DNA of 64,000 bases from Curtobacterium sp. MCSS17_008 (GTDB lineage Bacteria > Actinomycetota > Actinomycetes > Actinomycetales > Microbacteriaceae): the NCBI RefSeq assembly GCF_003234185.1, contig NZ_QKSM01000001.1:186001-250000 (forward strand). The letters run 5' to 3'. Below the pieces are notes generated by a model. The model saw only the letters and a list, made by a program, of their open reading frames with translations. It did no database searches and was not told the DNA's origin. The position numbers and the translations under genes were made by a program. Of the stretch, positions 26,084 to 34,507 are shown piece by piece; the stretch's first letter is position 1, and each line of letters opens with the position of its first letter.

Positions 26084-26815
26084 GTGCCAGATCGCGCGAC
26101 GGAGACCCGGGTCGACGAGGTCGAGGACCGCCTCGTCACGGCCGTGGCCGTGGGTGAGTACCTGCCCGCGTCGCGGTTGCCCCCGGAGCGTGAGCTCGCC
26201 GTGCTCCTCGGGGTGGGGCGGGTCACGGTGCGCGCGGCCCTCGCCCGGCTCGTCGAGCGCGGGCTGCTCGAGACCCGTCGCGGACGCGGCGGCGGGACCT
26301 TCGTCCGCGCGCAGTGGCCGGACTCGTCCTCCGACGCGGTCGGCCGCACGCTCCTCGCCCGGTGGGCCGGCATCCGCGACACCGCCGACGCGATCGCCCT
26401 GCTGCACGGGGCGCTCGCGACCGCGGCCGCCGAGCGCATCGGCGACGACGAGCGGGCAGTGCTGCGCGAGCGGCTCGAGGACTTCCGTGCCGCGGGGTCA
26501 GGCCTCGAGAAGCAGCAGGCGGATGCGGTCCTGCACCGGACGATCATCGCCGCGGCGGGCAACGACGTGCTCGCCGCCACGCTGGCCGGGCTCGAGTCCC
26601 AGGTGTCCATCGCGGCACCGGCGCACCTCTGGGGCACCGCCGAGGGCATGGCGGAGATGGAGGCGCGGGCGCTGCGCGAGCACGAGGCACTCGTCGAGGC
26701 GGTGTGCGAGGGCCGAGCGGTCGACGCCGGGGTGCTCGCCCGGCGGCACGTGGGCATCGACCTCGAACTGCTCGAGCAGGCGATGCTGCGGGCCGGGCAG
26801 GTGCCGACCGCCTGA
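26084..26815 (+). CDS. GntR-family regulator, FadR (FCD) subgroup
   Basis: 243 residues from GTG 26084 after GGGGAGGGG. The winged helix has LPPERELAVLLGVGRVTVRA near residues 32-51 and LVERGLLETRRGRGGGTFV near 56-74. The FCD effector domain follows, with metal-ligand type residues in DAVLHRTIIAAAGND and LREHEALVEAVCEGR and HVGIDLELLE. FadR-type regulators sense small organic acids. It probably controls the divergent hydrolase-permease-amidase group and itself. Confidence 0.9.
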   Translation: MPDRATETRVDEVEDRLVTAVAVGEYLPASRLPPERELAVLLGVGRVTVRAALARLVERGLLETRRGRGGGTFVRAQWPDSSSDAVGRTLLARWAGIRDTADAIALLHGALATAAAERIGDDERAVLRERLEDFRAAGSGLEKQQADAVLHRTIIAAAGNDVLAATLAGLESQVSIAAPAHLWGTAEGMAEMEARALREHEALVEAVCEGRAVDAGVLARRHVGIDLELLEQAMLRAGQVPTA

Positions 26816-26847
26816 GCGCGGGCGGACGCACCCGGCCACGGGCGAGG

Positions 26848-28428
26848 TCAGGCCGGCGTCGAGCCCTCGAGCCGCGCCTCCTCGGCGTCGTAGCCGGCAC
26901 GGACCTGGCGGAGGACGAGGTCGTCGATCTCGTCCTCGTCGCGGAGCCGCAGGAGGGTCGCCGCCTTGTGCCGCACCAGGGCGAGCTCGAGGGCGACCGT
27001 CGCGTCGTGCCGCTGCAGTGCCGGGTGGTCCTCGTCGTCCTCCGCACGCGCCTCGATGACGTCGAGGTGGGCCTCGAGGTCCTTCCGCACCCGGTCGACC
27101 GTCGCACGGTCGGCCCCGGCCTTGCGCGCCAGGCGGGGGAGCGCGTCGAGCGCTTCCTCGACCGCCGTCCGCTCGGCGAACCGGCGTTCCTCGCCGACCG
27201 ACTCGTCCTCGGGGAGTGCGGCCCGGCGCAGGACGGCGGGGAGCACGAGCGCCTGGCCGACGATGGTCACGACGACGACGCCGGCGGTGACGAACACGAT
27301 GAGGTCGCGGTCCGGGAACGCCCCGCCGGACTCCAGCGTGCGGGGGACCGCCACGGCCATCGCCAGGGACACCGCGCCGCGGAACCCGGCGAAGCCGCTG
27401 ACGAGCCGGTCTCGGCGCCCCTCGCGCGGCTCGCCGCCGAAGCGCCGGGTGACGAGCCAGACGGTCCCCCCGATCGTCCCCTCGAAGGCGAACCGGACGA
27501 GGACGAGCACGACGGACACGGCGAGGACGAGCCCGACCCCGCTCCACAGTTCACCGGCGTCGAGCTCGCGCGCCGCGACCATCGCCTCGATGCCGACGAG
27601 CACGAAGAGCGCGCCGTTGAGCAGGTAGGTCAGGAAGGACCAGAACGCCCGCACCTGCTGCCGGGTCTCCGCCCGGTCCAGCTTCGGCGCCACCTGGCTC
27701 ACGACGATGCCCGCGGCGACGACGGCGAGCACGCCGGACGCCCCGATCGCCTCGGCGCCGAGGAAGGCCGCGAACGGCACGAGCAGCGTCACGAGGTTCT
27801 CGAGCACGACGGTGTCGACCCGCCGGAGCACGAGCGTGCCGAGCCACGCGGCGAGGAGACCGGCTGCCACACCGCCGACGTAGGACAGGACGAGCATGCC
27901 GGACACGCTCCAGAACGTGAGCTCCTGCGTCCCGACGGTGACGGCGACCGCGATGCCGTAGACCACCAGGGTCGTGCCGTCGTTCACGAGGCTCTCCGCG
28001 CGGAGCACCGTGACGTTGCGGCGCGGCAGCATCTTCGTCAGCACCCCGACCGCGGTGGCGTCCGTCGGTGCGACCGCCGCTCCGAGCACCCACGCCGGAC
28101 CCCACGGCATGCCGAGCAGGTGCAGGAGCGTGGCGACGACCCCCGCGGTCACGACGACGAGCAGGGTGCCCATGAGGACGATGCCGCGGAGGTTCTTCCG
28201 GATCTCGCGCAGGGAGGTGGTCAGGCTCTCCCAGTAGAGCAGCGCCGGCAGGAACAGCAGCAGGACGGCCTCGGCGGGGAGCTCGACGCGTCCGAAGGTC
28301 GGGATGAGGGCGAGCAGCGCACCGATGACGAGCAGGAGCACGGGCGGCGCGACGCGGATGCGGTCGGCGACGGCAGCCGTCACGGCGATGGCGAGGCCGA
28401 GCGCGACCACCAGTTCAGGACCGAGCAC
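26848..28428 (-). CDS. CPA1-type Na+/H+ antiporter
   Basis: 526 residues. Twelve or so membrane helices, with LLFLPALLYWESLTTS near residues 58-73, the ion-site GAAVAPTDATAVGVL near 115-129, and AESLVNDGTTLVVYG near 143-157. A cytoplasmic tail of about 130 residues is charged and helical (RAEDDEDHPALQRHDATVAL). It exchanges Na+ (or K+) for H+ in pH and salt homeostasis. Monocistronic, ending 33 bp from the end of the convergent gntR gene. Confidence 0.92.
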   Translation of the reverse strand: MLGPELVVALGLAIAVTAAVADRIRVAPPVLLLVIGALLALIPTFGRVELPAEAVLLLFLPALLYWESLTTSLREIRKNLRGIVLMGTLLVVVTAGVVATLLHLLGMPWGPAWVLGAAVAPTDATAVGVLTKMLPRRNVTVLRAESLVNDGTTLVVYGIAVAVTVGTQELTFWSVSGMLVLSYVGGVAAGLLAAWLGTLVLRRVDTVVLENLVTLLVPFAAFLGAEAIGASGVLAVVAAGIVVSQVAPKLDRAETRQQVRAFWSFLTYLLNGALFVLVGIEAMVAARELDAGELWSGVGLVLAVSVVLVLVRFAFEGTIGGTVWLVTRRFGGEPREGRRDRLVSGFAGFRGAVSLAMAVAVPRTLESGGAFPDRDLIVFVTAGVVVVTIVGQALVLPAVLRRAALPEDESVGEERRFAERTAVEEALDALPRLARKAGADRATVDRVRKDLEAHLDVIEARAEDDEDHPALQRHDATVALELALVRHKAATLLRLRDEDEIDDLVLRQVRAGYDAEEARLEGSTPA

Positions 28429-28517
28429 GTGTCTCCTCAGGGTTCGTCGGACGCGTCAGTCAACGCCGCGGGTACTGCGAGTCCTTCCCGATCCGCGTCC
28501 TGTGTCCTGCCCTCGCG

Positions 28518-28577
28518 GAACACGACACGGGCGGCTCCTCGCAGCGGAGTACCGCTACCAGGAGCCGCCCACGTCGT
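28518..28577. terminator. Long hairpin downstream of murA-like gene
   Basis: ACACGAC...GGGCGGCTCCT pairs with AGGAGCCGCCC...GTCGTGT across a 20-nt centre. It lies 20 bp past the stop of the minus-strand XRE-MurA gene and before the antiporter start. Confidence 0.75.
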
Positions 28578-28596
28578 GTGTTGCGGGAAGGAAGGC

Positions 28597-30177
28597 TCAG
28601 TCGTGGAACGTCTCGATCGATGCGCCGAGCGAGTTGAGGCGCTCCTGCAGCTGCTCGTAGCCACGGGCGATGATGCCGACGTTGCGGAGGACGCTCTCGC
28701 CCTTCGCGGCGAGCATCGCCAGCAGGATGACGACCGCGGGGCGCAGGGCCGGCGGGCAGCTGACCTCGGCGCCGGAGAAGTGCGTCGGACCGGTGACGTC
28801 GAGTCGGTGCGGGTCGCGCAGGGTGACGCTCGCGCCGAGTCGGGTGAGGTCGAGCAGGTGGATGGCGCGACCCTCGTAGACCCAGTCGTGCACGAGCGTG
28901 GTGCCCTCGGCCATCGCCGCGATGACGACGAAGAACGGCAGGTTGTCGATGTTCAGCCCGGGGAACGGCATCGCGTGGATCTTGTCGATCGGTGCGTGCA
29001 GCTCGGACGGGTGGACGGTGATGTCGACCAGTCGGGTGCGGCCGTTCGCGGCGGCGTACTCCTCGCTGACGTCGAAGCGCAGGCCCATCTCGGCGAGGGT
29101 GGCGAGCTCGATCTCGAGGAACTCGATCGGGGCCCGGGTCACCGTGAGCGTCGACTCCGTGACGATGCCGGCGGTCAGCAGACTCATCGCCTCAACCGGG
29201 TCCTCGCTCGGCCAGTAGTCGACGACCTCGTCGATGCGGCTCTTGCCGGTGATGCGGAGCGTCGTCGTCCCGATGCCCTCGACCTGCACCCCGAGCAGCT
29301 CGAGGAAGAAGCAGAGGTCCTGCACCATGTAGTTCGGGCTGGCGTTCCGGATGGTCGTCACGCCGTCGCGTGCGGCCGCGGCGAGGATGGCGTTCTCGGT
29401 GACGGTGTCTCCGCGTTCGGTGAGCACGACGGACTTCGTCGGCACCTCGGTGTTCGCCACGTCGACCTCGTACCAGCCGGACGTCGCCTCGACGTCGACG
29501 CCGAACGGGCGCAGCGCGATGAGGTGCGGCTCGACGGTGCGGGTGCCGAGGTCACAGCCGCCTGCGTAGGGGAGGCGGAACGAGCCGTACCGACCGCTCA
29601 GCGGACCGAGGAACATGAGGACGCTGCGGGTGCGACGGGCGGCGTCGGCGTCGATCGCGTCGAGGCGCAGATCGGACGGTGCGACGATCTCGAGCACCTC
29701 GCCGTCCTCGGACCACGTGACGGTGGCGCCGAGGCTGCGGAGCACGTCGATGATGCGGTCGACCTCGACGATCCGGGCCACCTTGTGCAGGCGGGTCACG
29801 CCGCGGTTGAGCAGCGAGGCGCACAGCAGCGCGACGGCGGCGTTCTTGCTCGAGTTCACCGCGATGGAGCCGCTGAGCTTCCGACCGCCCTGCACCCGCA
29901 GGTGCGAACGCTGCGGCGCGCCGCCGATCGAGACGATCTGCTGGTCGAGTGCATCGCTGATGCGGGTGAGCATCTCAAGGGAGAGGTTCTGTCCGCCCTG
30001 CTCGATGCGGTTGATCGCGCTCTGGCTGGTGCCGACGCGTTCGGCGAGCTGGGACTGGGTCATGCTGCGGCCCTTGCGGGCACCCCGGATGAGGGCGCCG
30101 ACCTCGCGCAGGGGCGCGGCGGCCGGTGCGGCGGTTGCCGGATCGGCGGGCGTGACGACGGTGGTGGTGTCGGACAT
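28597..30177 (-). CDS. XRE-type HTH domain fused to MurA-like enolpyruvyl transferase
   Basis: 526 residues from ATG 30177. Residues 24-85 form an XRE HTH (LREVGALIRGARKGRSMTQS, QLAERVGTSQSAINRIEQGG). Residues about 92-526 form a UDP-GlcNAc 1-carboxyvinyltransferase fold (LRVQGGRKLSGSIAVNSSKN, then AAVALLCASLL). The active-site Cys loop is kept, reading LPYAGGCDLGTRTVEPHLIA where MurA has GGCxIGxRP. The enzyme could make the first committed cell-wall precursor, or the protein may be a regulator sensing that substrate. Similar fusions are known in Actinobacteria. Upstream on the minus strand is an AT-richer promoter region. Confidence 0.9.
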   Translation of the reverse strand: MSDTTTVVTPADPATAAPAAAPLREVGALIRGARKGRSMTQSQLAERVGTSQSAINRIEQGGQNLSLEMLTRISDALDQQIVSIGGAPQRSHLRVQGGRKLSGSIAVNSSKNAAVALLCASLLNRGVTRLHKVARIVEVDRIIDVLRSLGATVTWSEDGEVLEIVAPSDLRLDAIDADAARRTRSVLMFLGPLSGRYGSFRLPYAGGCDLGTRTVEPHLIALRPFGVDVEATSGWYEVDVANTEVPTKSVVLTERGDTVTENAILAAAARDGVTTIRNASPNYMVQDLCFFLELLGVQVEGIGTTTLRITGKSRIDEVVDYWPSEDPVEAMSLLTAGIVTESTLTVTRAPIEFLEIELATLAEMGLRFDVSEEYAAANGRTRLVDITVHPSELHAPIDKIHAMPFPGLNIDNLPFFVVIAAMAEGTTLVHDWVYEGRAIHLLDLTRLGASVTLRDPHRLDVTGPTHFSGAEVSCPPALRPAVVILLAMLAAKGESVLRNVGIIARGYEQLQERLNSLGASIETFHD

Positions 30178-30269
30178 GGGCGCCACGCTAACACGCTCGT
30201 GAGATAAAACAGGGCACGATCTCCGGCGATCTCGCAGGATCAGATCGGGAATAACTCGTCCATGAGAAG

Positions 30270-31346
30270 TCAGTCCCGGAACCAGCTTTCGCGGTCGTCG
30301 CTCCACCGCCACGTCTCGGCCGGGCCGAGCGCGGGTCGCGGGTCACGCAGCCAGGCGGTCGTGCCTGGGGTCCACCCAGCGATGACGCTCGCCGTGGAGC
30401 CGTCGACGGGGATCGCGGTGCCGGAGGCTCGGAGCCACCCCCGCAGGGTCAGGCGGACCGCGTCGTACAGCTGAGCGACCGCGGCCCAGTCCGGCACGAC
30501 CCAGTCGCCGTCGCGTCCAGTCGCCCGGTACCAGTCGTGGCGTCGGGCCGTGGCCGTGACGTCGAGGGGGAACCTGCGGCAGAGCGCCGCCCAGTCGCCG
30601 GCGTCGTCGACGACGGCGGTGTTGGCGGACGGACCGACCAGCGCGGGTGCGACCTCGGCGCGCTCCCATCCGGTGTGGTCCTCCACCGCCCAGAGACCGA
30701 GCGGCCCGCGACCGCCGCGTTCCGGGGTCGTCTCGAGGAGTCCGCCGGGCGGGGTGGTCCACCACGTGCCACTGATCGGCGCGGTCACGGCGGCACGGCG
30801 ACCGTGGGACCGCTCCGCCACCGTCTCCCGTCGCCACTCCGCGAGCAGTTCCGGAGCGGGGCGTGCGGGGCCGCCGTACCCGGGCGCTTCCGGCGTCACG
30901 CACCACTGTCGGTCCGGCCCGTCCGCCGTGAGGAGCCGCTCGACACCGGACGCTGCCGCGACGCTGGCCGCCGTGCGCTCGAGCAGCGATGTCGGCACGA
31001 CCGTGTCGAGCAGGGCGTCCTCGGTGTCCGGCGCCTGCCACCACATCGCCGATCCGGCCGTCCGGCCGAGCGCCGCGAGCGCCTGGTCGAGCGTGGCCGA
31101 CCCGGGGTCCGCAGCGTCGAGCAGTGCCTCGTACGCGGCCACCACGCGGTCGTCCGATGGCGCCGGTCGCGGTTCCGACGCCCCGGGTCCGAAGAGCGAC
31201 ACGCCCTCGCCTCGACGGACGGAGGTCCAGTAGGACGCCCAGAACAGGGTGTCGTCGTCGGGCTGCTCCCGGACGGTGGCCCGCACGAGCTCCCAGCAGA
31301 AGCGCCGACCCCGCGGTCCGGCGAGCAGGTCCTCGGCGATGGGCAC
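30270..31346 (-). CDS. Protein of unknown function, Trp-rich
   Basis: 358 residues, not recognised. It begins MPIAEDLLAGPRGRRFCWEL and is notably rich in Trp (WELVRATV, LFWASYWTSV, GTWWTTPPGG, HDWYRATGRDGDWVVPDW, ESWFRD). No signal peptide or membrane segment is seen, and the composition is that of a soluble cytoplasmic protein. The repeated WY/DW patterns suggest a beta-rich C-terminal half. Its ATG is 11 bp from the -35-like element of the divergent flbD promoter, so both may share control. G/C third positions support real coding. Confidence 0.75.
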   Translation of the reverse strand: MPIAEDLLAGPRGRRFCWELVRATVREQPDDDTLFWASYWTSVRRGEGVSLFGPGASEPRPAPSDDRVVAAYEALLDAADPGSATLDQALAALGRTAGSAMWWQAPDTEDALLDTVVPTSLLERTAASVAAASGVERLLTADGPDRQWCVTPEAPGYGGPARPAPELLAEWRRETVAERSHGRRAAVTAPISGTWWTTPPGGLLETTPERGGRGPLGLWAVEDHTGWERAEVAPALVGPSANTAVVDDAGDWAALCRRFPLDVTATARRHDWYRATGRDGDWVVPDWAAVAQLYDAVRLTLRGWLRASGTAIPVDGSTASVIAGWTPGTTAWLRDPRPALGPAETWRWSDDRESWFRD

Positions 31347-31356
31347 GCCACCAGGC

Positions 31357-31383
31357 TAACGGGGGTGCCACCAGGGCCGATAG
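31357..31383 (+). promoter_or_regulatory. Sigma-28-like promoter of flbD-motA-motB
   Basis: TAAC (31357-31360), 17 nt, CGATAG (31378-31383) preceded by GC. The leader to flbD is about 70 nt. Confidence 0.7.
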
Positions 31384-31461
31384 GCACCGGTGCAGCCCCA
31401 CGGACGGGTCTGCATCCCGCCCCACGGACGGTGGCGGGACGATCGAGAACCAGGACGGGCC

Positions 31462-31764
31462 ATGATCGTCGTCACACGACTCAACGGCAGCGCTTTCGCT
31501 GTCAACCCCGACCTCGTGGAGCGCATCCAGGAGACGCCGGACACGACGCTCATCATGGTCGACGGCGCGAAGTACATCGTCCGCGAGTCCATGGCCGAGG
31601 TCATCGACGCCGTCGCCGCGTACCGCGCACGGATCGTCGGCATGGCCTACGGCACCGACGTCGCGACGAACAGCACCGGCCCGCAGCCGACCCTCGCTCC
31701 CGTTGCCCCGCTGGTCACGAGCGGCCGCCGTGACCCGGTCCGGACCCAGGACGGGGGGCGCTGA
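31462..31764 (+). CDS. flbD: FlbD-family flagellar protein
   Basis: 100 residues from ATG 31462. The first 60 residues are the FlbD/SwrD core: MIVVTRLNGSAFAVNPDLVE, RIQETPDTTLIMVDGAKYIV, RESMAEVIDAV. The tail is variable and Pro/Thr-rich. In Bacillus the homologue SwrD raises motor power through the stators. Here it is placed directly before motA (2-nt gap), which supports a stator-linked role. Confidence 0.9.
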   Translation: MIVVTRLNGSAFAVNPDLVERIQETPDTTLIMVDGAKYIVRESMAEVIDAVAAYRARIVGMAYGTDVATNSTGPQPTLAPVAPLVTSGRRDPVRTQDGGR

Positions 31765-31766
31765 CC

Positions 31767-32582
31767 GTGGACATCGCGACGATCATCGGGATCCTGCTCG
31801 CCTTCGGCGCCCTGTTCGGCATGGCGCAGATGGAGCACGTCGAGATCGCGGGCCTGTTCCTCCCCGCGCCGATGCTGCTCGTGTTCGTCGCCACCATCGG
31901 CTGCGGCGTCGCGAGCACCACCATGAAGGACGCCATCGCGGCCTTCCGGACCGTGCCGAAGGCGTTCACGGGCAAGGTCACCCCGCCGCAGACCGTCATC
32001 GACGACGTCGTCGCCCTCGCCGAGACGGCCCGGGCGAACGGCCTGCTCGCCCTCGAGCAGGAGGCCGACAAGCACGACGACCCGTTCATGAAGAAGGCGC
32101 TGCAGAACATCGCCGACGGCACCGACGGCGACGAGCTCCGGATCCTGCTCGAGGACGAGATCGAGTCGAACGCCGCCCCGATGCGCAGCGCGAGCGCGTT
32201 CTTCATGGGCCTCGGCGGCTTCGCCCCGACGATCGGCATCATCGGGACCGTCGTCTCGCTCACCCACGTGCTCGCGAACCTCGGCAAGCCGGACGAGCTC
32301 GGCCCGCTCATCGCCAGCGCCTTCGTCGCCACCCTGTGGGGCCTGCTCACCGCGAACTTCCTCTGGCTGCCGTTCGGCGGCAAGCTCCGGAAGCTCGCGC
32401 AGCTCGAGGCCGACCGCCAGACACTCCTCATGGAGGGCCTGCTCGCCGTGCAGGCCGGCAGCCAGCCCCGACTCCTCGGCGAGCGGCTCACCGCGATGGT
32501 CCCGCCCGCGGCCCGTGGGGTCACCGGGAAGAGCGGCAAGGGCGCGGGGACGGCCGTCGACGACCAGCAGCTGGCGGCCTGA
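31767..32582 (+). CDS. motA: MotA, stator proton channel subunit
   Basis: 271 residues from GTG 31767. Four membrane segments are visible, two at the N-terminus (IATIIGILLAFGALFGMAQM and LFLPAPMLLVFVATIGCGVA) and two near residues 150-210 (GGFAPTIGIIGTVVSLTHVL, and LIASAFVATLWGLLTANFLW). The cytoplasmic loop between them is charged. It forms the stator ring with MotB and pushes on FliG. Good match in length. Confidence 0.95.
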   Translation: MDIATIIGILLAFGALFGMAQMEHVEIAGLFLPAPMLLVFVATIGCGVASTTMKDAIAAFRTVPKAFTGKVTPPQTVIDDVVALAETARANGLLALEQEADKHDDPFMKKALQNIADGTDGDELRILLEDEIESNAAPMRSASAFFMGLGGFAPTIGIIGTVVSLTHVLANLGKPDELGPLIASAFVATLWGLLTANFLWLPFGGKLRKLAQLEADRQTLLMEGLLAVQAGSQPRLLGERLTAMVPPAARGVTGKSGKGAGTAVDDQQLAA

Positions 32583-32584
32583 CC

Positions 32585-33517
32585 GTGAGCGCGAACCCCC
32601 GTGGGCGTGGACGCGGTCGGAAGCGGGGCGGCCACGACGAGGCCGAGCACCCGGACGAGCGCTGGATGGCGTCGTACATGGACATGATCACGGTCCTCAT
32701 GTGCATGTTCCTGGTGCTGTTCGCGATGTCGTCGGTCGACCAGGAGAAGTACATGGCGTTGAAGGAGTCGCTCGCGACCGGCTTCGGGGAGGTGGAGTCG
32801 GGCAAGATCGACACCGCCTCCGGCACCGTCGTGTCCAAGGCGGAGGTCACCGAGGACGGCGAGGGGTACGCGACCGACGAGACCGACGCCGACCACTCGA
32901 CCGCGGCCTCCGGAGCGGAGGACACGAACGTCGACCCGGCCTCCACGGACGTCCCCCCGGTGACGACGAAGGCCGACCTCGCCGCTGCGCGACGCGAGCT
33001 CGACGACCTCAGGGCCATCGAGGCGGCGATCCAGGGCAACCTGCGGAAGGCGGGGGAGACGTCCAAGGTGCAGTTCGCCGTGGACGACCGCGGTCTGACC
33101 GTGCGGCTCGTCGGCAGCGAGACGTACTTCGCGACGAACAGCGCCGACCTGTCCGACCAGGCCCGCCGGATCATGGACGCCATCGCACCGGTCCTGCGGA
33201 CCAGCGCGCACGACGTCAGCGTCGAGGGCCACGCCGACCAACGGAACTCGACCGCGCCGTACGCGACGAACTGGGAGCTGAGCGCGGCGCGTGCCACCGG
33301 GGTGCTCCGTGACCTGGTCGAGCGTGGCGGGATGCCGGCGGACCACGTCCAGAGCGTCGGCTTCGGGTCGAGCCGCCCGCTCGCGAAGGGGGCGACGGAC
33401 GCGGACAACACGCTGAACCGGCGGGTCGACATCGTGGTGCTGTCGAACCAGGACCAGGACGTCAGCGCCCTGATGCCGGCGCTGGCGAAGGCGCAGGACG
33501 GAGCTCGCCAGGGCTAG
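32585..33517 (+). CDS. motB: MotB, stator peptidoglycan anchor
   Basis: 310 residues from GTG 32585. The single membrane helix near residues 28-50 (ERWMASYMDMITVLMCMFLV) carries the proton-binding Asp of the YMDM motif. A disordered acidic stretch follows, then an OmpA-like peptidoglycan-binding domain from about residue 175 (YFATNSADLSDQARRIMDAI, VEGHADQRNS, NWELSAARA, LNRRVDIVVL). It anchors the stator to the wall. Confidence 0.95.
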   Translation: MSANPRGRGRGRKRGGHDEAEHPDERWMASYMDMITVLMCMFLVLFAMSSVDQEKYMALKESLATGFGEVESGKIDTASGTVVSKAEVTEDGEGYATDETDADHSTAASGAEDTNVDPASTDVPPVTTKADLAAARRELDDLRAIEAAIQGNLRKAGETSKVQFAVDDRGLTVRLVGSETYFATNSADLSDQARRIMDAIAPVLRTSAHDVSVEGHADQRNSTAPYATNWELSAARATGVLRDLVERGGMPADHVQSVGFGSSRPLAKGATDADNTLNRRVDIVVLSNQDQDVSALMPALAKAQDGARQG

Positions 33518-33589
33518 ACCGACGCGGGCAGGGCCCGCAGCACCCCGCGCCCGGACGGTGGCCCGTCGCCCCAGAACGGGGTACAGCGC

Positions 33590-33617
33590 TGACGGCGGAC
33601 ACCCAGCGGACCGATAG
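33590..33617 (+). promoter_or_regulatory. Sigma-28-like promoter of the fliM-csrA operon
   Basis: TGAC (33590-33593), 18 nt, CGATAG (33612-33617). Only 8 nt separate the -10 from the fliM GTG at 33626, so the transcript is probably leaderless. Confidence 0.65.
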
Positions 33618-33625
33618 ACGCAGCC

Positions 33626-34507
33626 GTGACCGAGACCCTGCCCGCGCCCGAGGTGTACGACTTCGCGCGCCCGTCGACGCTCGCCCGCGAGCACGCCCGG
33701 GTGCTCGAACTCGCCTTCGAGACGTTCGCGCGGCAGTGGGGCACGCAGCTCACCGCCAAGGTGCGTGCCGTGAGCCAGGTCACCTGCGAGCAGGTGCAGA
33801 TGACGACGTACGACGAGTACGCCGCGTCCCTGCCCGCCCTGACCGGCATGGTGCTGCTCCCGATCGGGGACCTCGCGCCGAAGGGCGTGCTGCAGGTCCC
33901 GCTCGACGCCGCCCTGACGTGGGTCTCGCACGCCCTCGGGGCGTCGAAGCCGCTCCCCACGCCGGAGCGGACGTTCACGCCCATCGAGCAGGCGCTCGTC
34001 CGGAAGATCGTCGAGGACGCACTCGACGACCTCCGCTACTCGTTCGGCGGGTTGCTCGCGCACGAGGTCACGACCGGCGGGTTCCAGTTCAACAGCCAGT
34101 TCGCCCAGGCCGCGCAGAAGGGCGACCTGATGATCGTCGCCTCGTTCTCGATCCGGGTCGGCGACCGCGTCGCGCCGGGCACGCTCGCGCTCCCCGCCGA
34201 GGCCGTCCTCCCGCAGCTCGGGGAGGACGCCAGCAGCGTGAGTGCCGCCGACGCCAAGGCCCTCCTCGACGCACAGCTGGCCAACGTGCCGGTCGGCGTG
34301 AGCCTGCACTTCGCACCAGCCGCGGTCCTGCCGACGCAGGTCCTGCGGCTCGCCGTCGGTGACGTCCTGCCGCTGCCCCACCCGCAGCACCGTCCCCTCA
34401 CCATCGCGGTCGACGGCGAACCCGTCGGCACCGCGGCCGTCGGCGCGAACGGTTCGCGCCTCGCCGGCATCGTCGTCACCACCACCGACCCGGAGCAGCA
34501 CGCATGA
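33626..34507 (+). CDS. fliM: FliM, switch protein lacking the CheY-binding N-terminus
   Basis: 293 residues from GTG 33626. The middle and C-terminal domains are normal: VYDFARPSTLAREHARVLEL near residues 10-29, LPIGDLAPKGVLQVPLDAA, FTPIEQALVRKIVEDALDDL, and a SpoA-type end (LRLAVGDVLPLPHPQHRPL). The usual first 30 residues with the EIDALL CheY-binding motif are absent, and the promoter -10 directly before the GTG leaves no room for them. FliM forms the C-ring wall. Coupled to fliN by ATGA. Confidence 0.92.
   Translation: MTETLPAPEVYDFARPSTLAREHARVLELAFETFARQWGTQLTAKVRAVSQVTCEQVQMTTYDEYAASLPALTGMVLLPIGDLAPKGVLQVPLDAALTWVSHALGASKPLPTPERTFTPIEQALVRKIVEDALDDLRYSFGGLLAHEVTTGGFQFNSQFAQAAQKGDLMIVASFSIRVGDRVAPGTLALPAEAVLPQLGEDASSVSAADAKALLDAQLANVPVGVSLHFAPAAVLPTQVLRLAVGDVLPLPHPQHRPLTIAVDGEPVGTAAVGANGSRLAGIVVTTTDPEQHA

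Noticed and set aside
26314-30207. Open frame of 1297 codons on the plus strand
   Set aside because: It runs antisense to the antiporter and the XRE-MurA gene and is rich in Arg/Asp/Glu/His with no domain. The opposite strand holds clear families.
33518-33625. Upstream in-frame extension of fliM to recover the CheY-binding motif
   Set aside because: The sequence here has the promoter elements directly before GTG 33626, and no EIDxLL-like codons are seen in it.
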